A stretch of DNA of 64,000 nt from positions 73,799,536 through 73,863,535 of the forward strand of contig OX352764.1 of the NCBI GenBank assembly GCA_947095585.1. The letters are read 5' to 3'. The DNA is from Nephrocerus scutellatus (taxonomy: Eukaryota; Arthropoda; Insecta; Diptera; Pipunculidae). Position 1 is the first letter of the stretch; every line of letters starts with the position of its first letter. Shown piece after piece: positions 58,140 through 64,000 of this stretch. Made by a program: the position numbers and the translations under genes. The notes under the pieces are model-generated. The model made no database searches. It was not told where the DNA came from and saw only the letters and a list, made by a program, of their open reading frames with translations.

Positions 58140-60300
58140 TTCTCCAATATAATGTGCGAAGTTTTTATTGATCGATGATATTGATATTATTGTACTGGGT
58201 GAAACTTGGGTCTTCAGCGAAAACACTATTTCATTTTAAATAAAAAAAATTTCAAAGTTTAATATCGTGCCGTTATAATAGAATAGGTGGAGGTTTTGCG
58301 GTATATCTAAGAAATGATTTAAACTTTAACGTTTTAAACTGTGATGATGGACAATTTCCATATATTTTTATATGTGTTGATCTGCCGATTATAATTCAAC
58401 TAAATTTTGGGCCTTCTATAGACGTCTAAGTCAGATATTGATTTGTTTATAAGTTTCTTGGATAGCTTTGAGATAAGCAAGTCGGATATAGTTATTGTTG
58501 GGGATATTAATATTCCTGTTACATTCGATTACAAAAATATTTTGATGAGCTCGGAAATGATTGTCCACAATTTTTTCTTATATAAGTGACCATAATTTTG
58601 TGTTCTCATTATTGTTATTTAAAGCTAAACTTTTAAAAATAAAATTTTAAAAAAGAGTAAACTAAACCGTTCTGATCTTGAAGTTCAGATTCAACTTCGA
58701 GTTCTTAATAAACAAATAAAATCCGTGAAATATTATGCTAAGAAGCATTGTTATGAAAACATGTTTACCAATGTAAGTCAGAGAAACTTTTGTAAAAATA
58801 TTTATCAATTTTTAAACAGGAATAATTCTAAATCGGATACTGCAGCCATAGTATTCAATTATCAAAATGTAACTAATGTTAGTGTAATAGTTAGTATATT
58901 TAACAATTATTTTGTTAATGTTGGAAATTCGCTAGGTAATTCGATTGGAAGTCATAGAGACATTCATAAATCCAACACTATACGTTCTTTTCCGAATGCT
59001 ATGTATCTAACACCAACTAACTCAGCCAAAACCTATAATTTAATCTGCGGCTTGAGGAATGGTAGTGGTGCTCCTGATAATGTACGAAATTTAGTTTTGA
59101 AGAGAAATGCCTGTTTCTTCTCGGAATTGCTTGCTAGTTTAATTAATAGGATACTTGAACATGGCTTTTATCCCAGCATTTTGAAAACTGCCAAGGTTAT
59201 CCCGGTATTTAAATGTGGAAATAAGCATATTGTTTTCAAATACAGGCCCATCTCAGCCTTAAAGGCATGTGATAAAATCCTAGAAAAAATAATTAATTCT
59301 CGCTTAAGGAGCTTAAATGATAATAATTTTTTCTAGGCATATCAGTATGCTTTTAGGGAAGGTTCTGGCACTGAACAGGCTCTTGTGGAAACCGCAAATA
59401 TGATTTATAATGCCTTTGATAAGAAGAAATATGTGGGCGCACTATATCTCGATCTCAAAAAAACATTTGAAACTGTTGACCATAAATTGCTTTTCCAAAA
59501 ATTGTTTCGTTATGGCTTTCGTGGAGTACTCTACACCTTGATTAAAAGTTACTTAAAAATTTGTCCAAATCAATGAACTGAGTAGTAGTGTTCGCAAAGT
59601 TATCTGTGGTATCCCTCAAGAAATTGTCTTAGGACCTTAACTGTTTTTGATATTTATTAATGATATATCTTATTTACCTATGATTGGGACACTGAATAAA
59701 ATAAAAACATGGAGCATATGAATATTATATGGGAATATTTTTAATCAAATGTTATCTCATTAAATTTAGCCAAAACCAAATTTATGATTTTTCACTCACT
59801 ATTCAAAAATCCAGTCCATATGCATTCATTCAATATAAATAATATAGTAGTTTTGAATATTTCAAATACTTAGGGATAACGTTTGATTCACATATGTATT
59901 GGAATAAAAATATTAGTGCATTAAGTATTAAAATTGATCACTATATAGGCTTTGTAAGACGACTTTCGTAATACTTGCCTAAATATGTGTTGAAACTTAT
60001 GTACTTTGATTTTCTTCACTCTCGTCTTCTTTATGGAATGAGTGTTCATGGAACTGCTAGCCATAGTAAATTGAAAAATCTTCAAAGAATCGAAAACAGC
60101 GTTACGTTAACCATAATTACCACACTAGATTTGCAAACAACTTATTAGGCGGATTTATTACGATTGAATATGGACGTAAGTCCATAAGGTTTTCAGGTCC
60201 GGGAAATTACAATAAATTACCTGAATCACGAAAAAATTCAGTGAATGTACATCAATTTAAGAAGAACTTAAAATAATGTACTTTGTAACGCTCTTGAATA
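58140..60300 (+). pseudogene. CR1/Jockey-like LINE (third family), degenerate
   Basis: Reading through frameshifts on the plus strand: an endonuclease start (YNVRSF and IIVLGETWVFS-like), a linker with IFNNYFVNVGNSLG, and RT segments VIPVFKCGNKHIVFKYRPIS and EKIINSRLRSLN (58725-59336). After one stop come YAFREGSGTEQALVE and LYLDLKKTFETVDHKLLFQK (59340-59576). Then there is a decayed palm and HSRLLYGMSVHGTA near 60050. The YxDD motif is not recognisable. The intact 203-codon frame is the best-kept part. It is dead. Confidence 0.7.
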
Positions 60301-60422
60301 ATTACATTAATTGATTTTTAAATTAAATTTAATTAACTTAAAATATTGAGAATAAATAACTAAGTTATAGTGTGGAAGGACAAAAATCCATTGGGAAATC
60401 CACACTATAATTTATTTTAAGA

Positions 60423-62120
60423 TTATAATATTGTAAAAAAGTATAAAAGTATAGTTCCGCCATAGAGGCGTCTACTGGCCAACAAGGCAAGGCCCTGTGT
60501 CACATTCGATTGCGGACTTGATATGACGTCTAAGTCTAAACGTTTATCAAGGATGACGCCGAAATATTTAACCTCACTGGAATAATTAATAGTGATGCCT
60601 TTGATGATAATAGGTGCCATATCGGACAGTCTTCTTTAAGTGAAAGGTTTTGCAATTATTTATGGAAAGCCCTTCTCTACTGCACCATTCTAAGACGTGA
60701 AGTAACGCATCTTTATAATGGTCGTGCTGAGCTTACCCCACATTAAAATTGCCAAGTCATCAGCATGGAAGGCGAGGAAGGACACCTCGTTGTGAACAAC
60801 CCTTAGCTAAAGTCACCGACACAGACACTCCCCCTATGGAGGAAGTGATAGCTCGGCTTTCAAGCATGGCCCTTATCCTCGATACCTTTGGTACTGATTG
60901 CTCTTTCTATTGAGTTGTAGCCAGTGTTATCGAAACCACACTCAATGTCAAGGAAAGCACACAGAGCTATTTCTTTGGAACGAAAAGTTCCTTCTATCTT
61001 TTTAACTAGATAGTGACACCCTCTGTGCTTTTACCTTTTTGGTATGTAAACTGAACTTGAAGTAAAGTTGTAATTGTGTCTTCACGATCCGACCTGTAGT
61101 TACCATCCGTCTGTTTCAGTTAGCCTACAGAATTTGTCTGATCATTGACGAGTGCCTTATGCATCCATGCCGCTACTGGCATATCATCAATGTTTTCGCA
61201 GCATTTCCTCCATGTAGCTCGTTTTGATCGTGTCAATTCTGAGTTATTTTCCATAAGGGCGAACATATATTCTTCCAAGCTCATCATGTGTTTAGCAGTG
61301 TTGAAAAGCTTTCTAGCTTTCTTCCTAAGTTTGGCCAACCGGTGATTTCACCAGGGAACACAGCTGCCGAAGTAGAAGGTAAGAAACACATGATTTAACT
61401 GATATGCTGCCTCATCTAGGTTTCCTATGGACTCAATAGGCGCAGGAAGCATATCTATTTTTCAGATGACATGTCCAATCCACAGACTTGGAATCGTATC
61501 TGGAAGAAGCATGTGCCAATCTGCCTGGAAGGTCAAACCTGATGTGTTGATGGTCAGACAAAAAGGCTTCATCGGACACATGCCAGTTTTCGACGATATC
61601 GATGGGCGAAATGTTGTCCTCATCGCCAGGTAAGTATGCCGAGGAAGAGACGATGTATTAGATCCCCTCTCGGCGGAAACTCTACTAAGAGTATCACCAG
61701 GTCCTTCGTCATGAATTCTGGAATTGGAAGAAAGTTAATGTTCGTGCTTATTAAACAGGGGGCCCTTGGCACTGGCTCCCCGCATTTAAAGATACATTTA
61801 CTTGCCATATTCCGTAGACCTTTGATTTGTACCCTAATAATCCAAGGCTCTTGGATGAGGCCAAGGGTTATGTTGTCATCAGCGAATTTTTTGCTAAATG
61901 TAGCGGACGCGCATATAGCGTGATGTAGGTTCGCTTGTAGCACACGAATGGTTGTCATTAATACCCCGTGGTCTGTTTTTAACCATCTCATCTTTCTTTC
62001 GATAAGCGTGCCAAGTGGCACCGCTGTTTGGAATGGAAGATCCAGCCATGTTGCCGGTCGTACGAGGTATAATCGTAAAAATTTTACGATAGTGACCCAA
62101 AGGTTTTTCTAAAGTTTTGT
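60423..62120 (-). pseudogene. RNase-H-type LINE (I/LOA-like), copy 3, endonuclease to RT
   Basis: On the minus strand the endonuclease start (VLQANLHHAICASATF; DDNITLGLIQEPWI; 61620-62021), the linker with WRKCCENIDDMPVAAWMHKA (61120-61338), and RT end pieces (VKYFGVILDKRLDLD; 60423-60620) parallel copy 2 at 40.0-41.4 kb. The RT catalytic segment is largely lost, and several stops and frameshifts occur. Together with copies 1 and 2 it gives nearly the whole family consensus. Confidence 0.7.
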
Positions 62121-62789
62121 TTGGACCAGTCTAAGGACCTTTTAAGGAGAGGCTCTCGTCTCGTCTTTAATAATTAATGCAATAGTACTAGGTATTCAAA
62201 CATGTCTAGAGACACTGTTATATTCTCCAAGGCTTTTCATTTTTTATAAAAAAAAAAAAGTAAAAATAATAAATAAAAAAAACTTCTAAGTTAAAGTTAA
62301 ATATTGGACTAAAAAGTAAAAAATGATTTGTTTGACTATAAATTTTCTTTTACCATTCATTATTCACTAAAACTAGAAAAGGGTGTCCCAACGATCAGAA
62401 GTCATTATTATCGACATTCCAAAATAAAAATATCAGGATGAATTTGTCATTTAAGATACTGCTGTAACATCAGAAGGAACAAATAAGTTTCAGAACATGA
62501 GCTTGAAAAGCAAGTATGTATACAACATTAGAAAGGAATCGGTTAGTTAGAAATAGGCATTGCAAGATTTGACCAAAACCAAAAGAGGTGTGTCACACGC
62601 GCCACACGCGACACGTAACATTAAAAACGTGTTCTGTAATCGGAAACCAGTATGTATAAAAAATTTGAAAGGAATCGGTATGGCAAAAGTAGGTAAAATT
62701 TGGACTGGAAGAGTTGACGCAAAAAACGTAAAATAAAAGTTTCACACGTACCACTAGCGACACGCATCTGTAGTTATAAAAAAAACTAA
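62121..62789. other. AT-rich stretch, nothing recognised
   Basis: No gene is recognised. CACACGCGCCACACGCGACACG near 62593 and a similar block near 62738 indicate a small dispersed repeat, also seen faintly at 13250. Confidence 0.5.
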
Positions 62790-64000
62790 TAACAAAAATT
62801 AAAATTTTTCGTGTTTATTCTCTAATTGATACACAATGTGCAAAGTTTGAATAAAATCGGGTACTCGGTCCCTTATCCTGATTACTCCAAATTTTTTACA
62901 AAAAATGTTTTCATCGGAGATACACATGTGTATAAAATTTAAAGAAAATCGGGCTAATTTTTAAAAATGTAAATGGAAGCTCTTCTGCCTTGGGAACACT
63001 TTCAAATTTTAACAAAAAGCGTTGTCCATAGAATTAAACATGTGTGTATAAAATTTGACGAAACCCGGGTATTTTGTTTAAAATTTTAATGGGCCTTCCG
63101 ACACCGGGGTCCTATCACCCCAAAATTTTAACCAAAAGTGTTGTCCATCGGAGATACACATGCGTATAAAATTTAAAGAAAATCGGGCTTATTTTTAAAA
63201 ATGTAAATGGAAGCTCTTCTGCCTTGGGAACACTTTCAAATTTTAACAAAAAGCGTTGTCCATAGAATTAAACATGTGTGTATAAAATTTGACGAAACCC
63301 GGGTATTTTGTTTAAAATTTTAATGGGCCTTCCGACACCGGGGTCCTATCACCCCAAAATTTTAACCAAAAGTGTTGTCCATCGGAGATACACATGCGTA
63401 TAAAATTTAAAGAAAATCGGGCTTATTTTTAAAAATGTAAATGGAAGCTCTTCTGCCTTGGGAACACTTTCAAATTTTAACAAAAAGCGTTGTCCATAGA
63501 ATTAAACATGTGTGTATAAAATTTGACGAAACCCGGGTATTTTGTTTAAAATTTTAATGGGCCTTCCGACACCGGGGTCCTATCACCCCAAAATTTTAAC
63601 CAAAAGTGTTGTCCATCGGAGATACACATGTGTATAAAATTTAAAGAAAATCGGGCTTATTTTTAAAAATGTAAATGGAAGCTCTTCTGCCTTGGGAACA
63701 CTTTCAAATTTTAACAAAAAGCGTTGTCCATAGAATTAAACATGTGTGTATAAAATTTGACGAAAGCCGGGTATTTTGTTTAAAATTTTAATGGGCCTTC
63801 CGACACCGGGGTCCTATCACCCCAAAATTTTAACCAAAAGTGTTGTCCATCGGAGATACACATGCGTATAAAATTTGAAGACAATCGGCTACTTTTTTTA
63901 CAAAATTTGTATGGGTGTCCCCCGATCCAAGGGCCCCAAATTTAAAAACGTTTATTGTCATCAAAAGCAAATCTTTATAAGTAAAAAAGACAACCCATAA
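62790..64000 (-). repeat. HINE-like element with 234-bp higher-order repeat
   Basis: It starts AACAAAAATTAAAATTTTTC and has about ten ~117-bp units. Pairs of distinct units form a 234-bp dimer repeated four times with only a handful of differences: GTAAATGGAAGCTCTTCTGC recurs at 62969, 63203, 63437 and 63671. The far end is not reached before the window ends. Confidence 0.85.

Overview
The window looks like AT-rich, repeat-dense, probably heterochromatic or deep-intergenic DNA from a higher fly (Diptera). Evidence: an insect errantivirus (gypsy-group LTR element with env), a DD41D 'rosa'-type mariner (a group first described in tephritid fruit flies), several non-LTR retrotransposon families typical of insects, and a DINE-1/Helentron-like short-element family with GTC-rich microsatellites and internal tandem repeats. 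A tephritid-like fly is my best guess; species cannot be read from sequence alone. No intact host gene was recognised. A few short coding-like open frames may be remnants of host exons or old transposons.

Layout. 1-478: end of a tandem-repeat element. 479-4344: unannotated, with a weak heat-shock-type promoter near 3.9 kb. 4345-7388: a degenerate RTE-like LINE (minus strand), then a hidden 90-codon open frame. 7.9-10.1 kb: a GTCT microsatellite, nested tandem-repeat elements and a tRNA-derived SINE. 11.3-12.2 kb: LINE remnant. 13.5-19.4 kb: tandem-repeat elements around a Jockey-like LINE 3' part. 21571-27776: a young errantivirus with apparently identical 382-bp LTRs and a TGGA target duplication, but lacking most of gag and the protease active site. 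27.9-31.3 kb: LINE scraps and a second SINE. 32.7-34.9 kb: tandem-repeat block with higher-order structure, holding a palindromic rosa derivative. 35.4-41.5 kb: two LINE relics. 42.8-50.7 kb: more tandem-repeat elements, including a three-copy head-to-tail array with an ~876-bp unit. 51.8-55.7 kb: two LINE relics separated by a 12-bp minisatellite. 56057-57360: intact rosa mariner, inserted in an open frame. 57.7-62.1 kb: a MITE and two LINE relics. 62.8-64 kb: tandem-repeat block with a 234-bp higher-order period.

How the parts relate. The dominant theme is one short non-autonomous element family, here called the HINE-like family. It shares two defined ends, a 10-bp subterminal inverted repeat (AAATTCTCTA/TAGAGAATTT), a GGTCGTC-type microsatellite near one end and ~115-120-bp internal repeats. 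It occurs at about a dozen places in both orientations, is nested into itself at least three times, and has expanded in two ways: internal repeats forming higher-order blocks, and whole elements joining head to tail. It looks like satellite DNA being born from a rolling-circle-type transposon. The autonomous candidates are the rosa mariner (complete transposase and TIRs) and, partly, the errantivirus (pol and env open, gag missing). The LINE copies are all broken.
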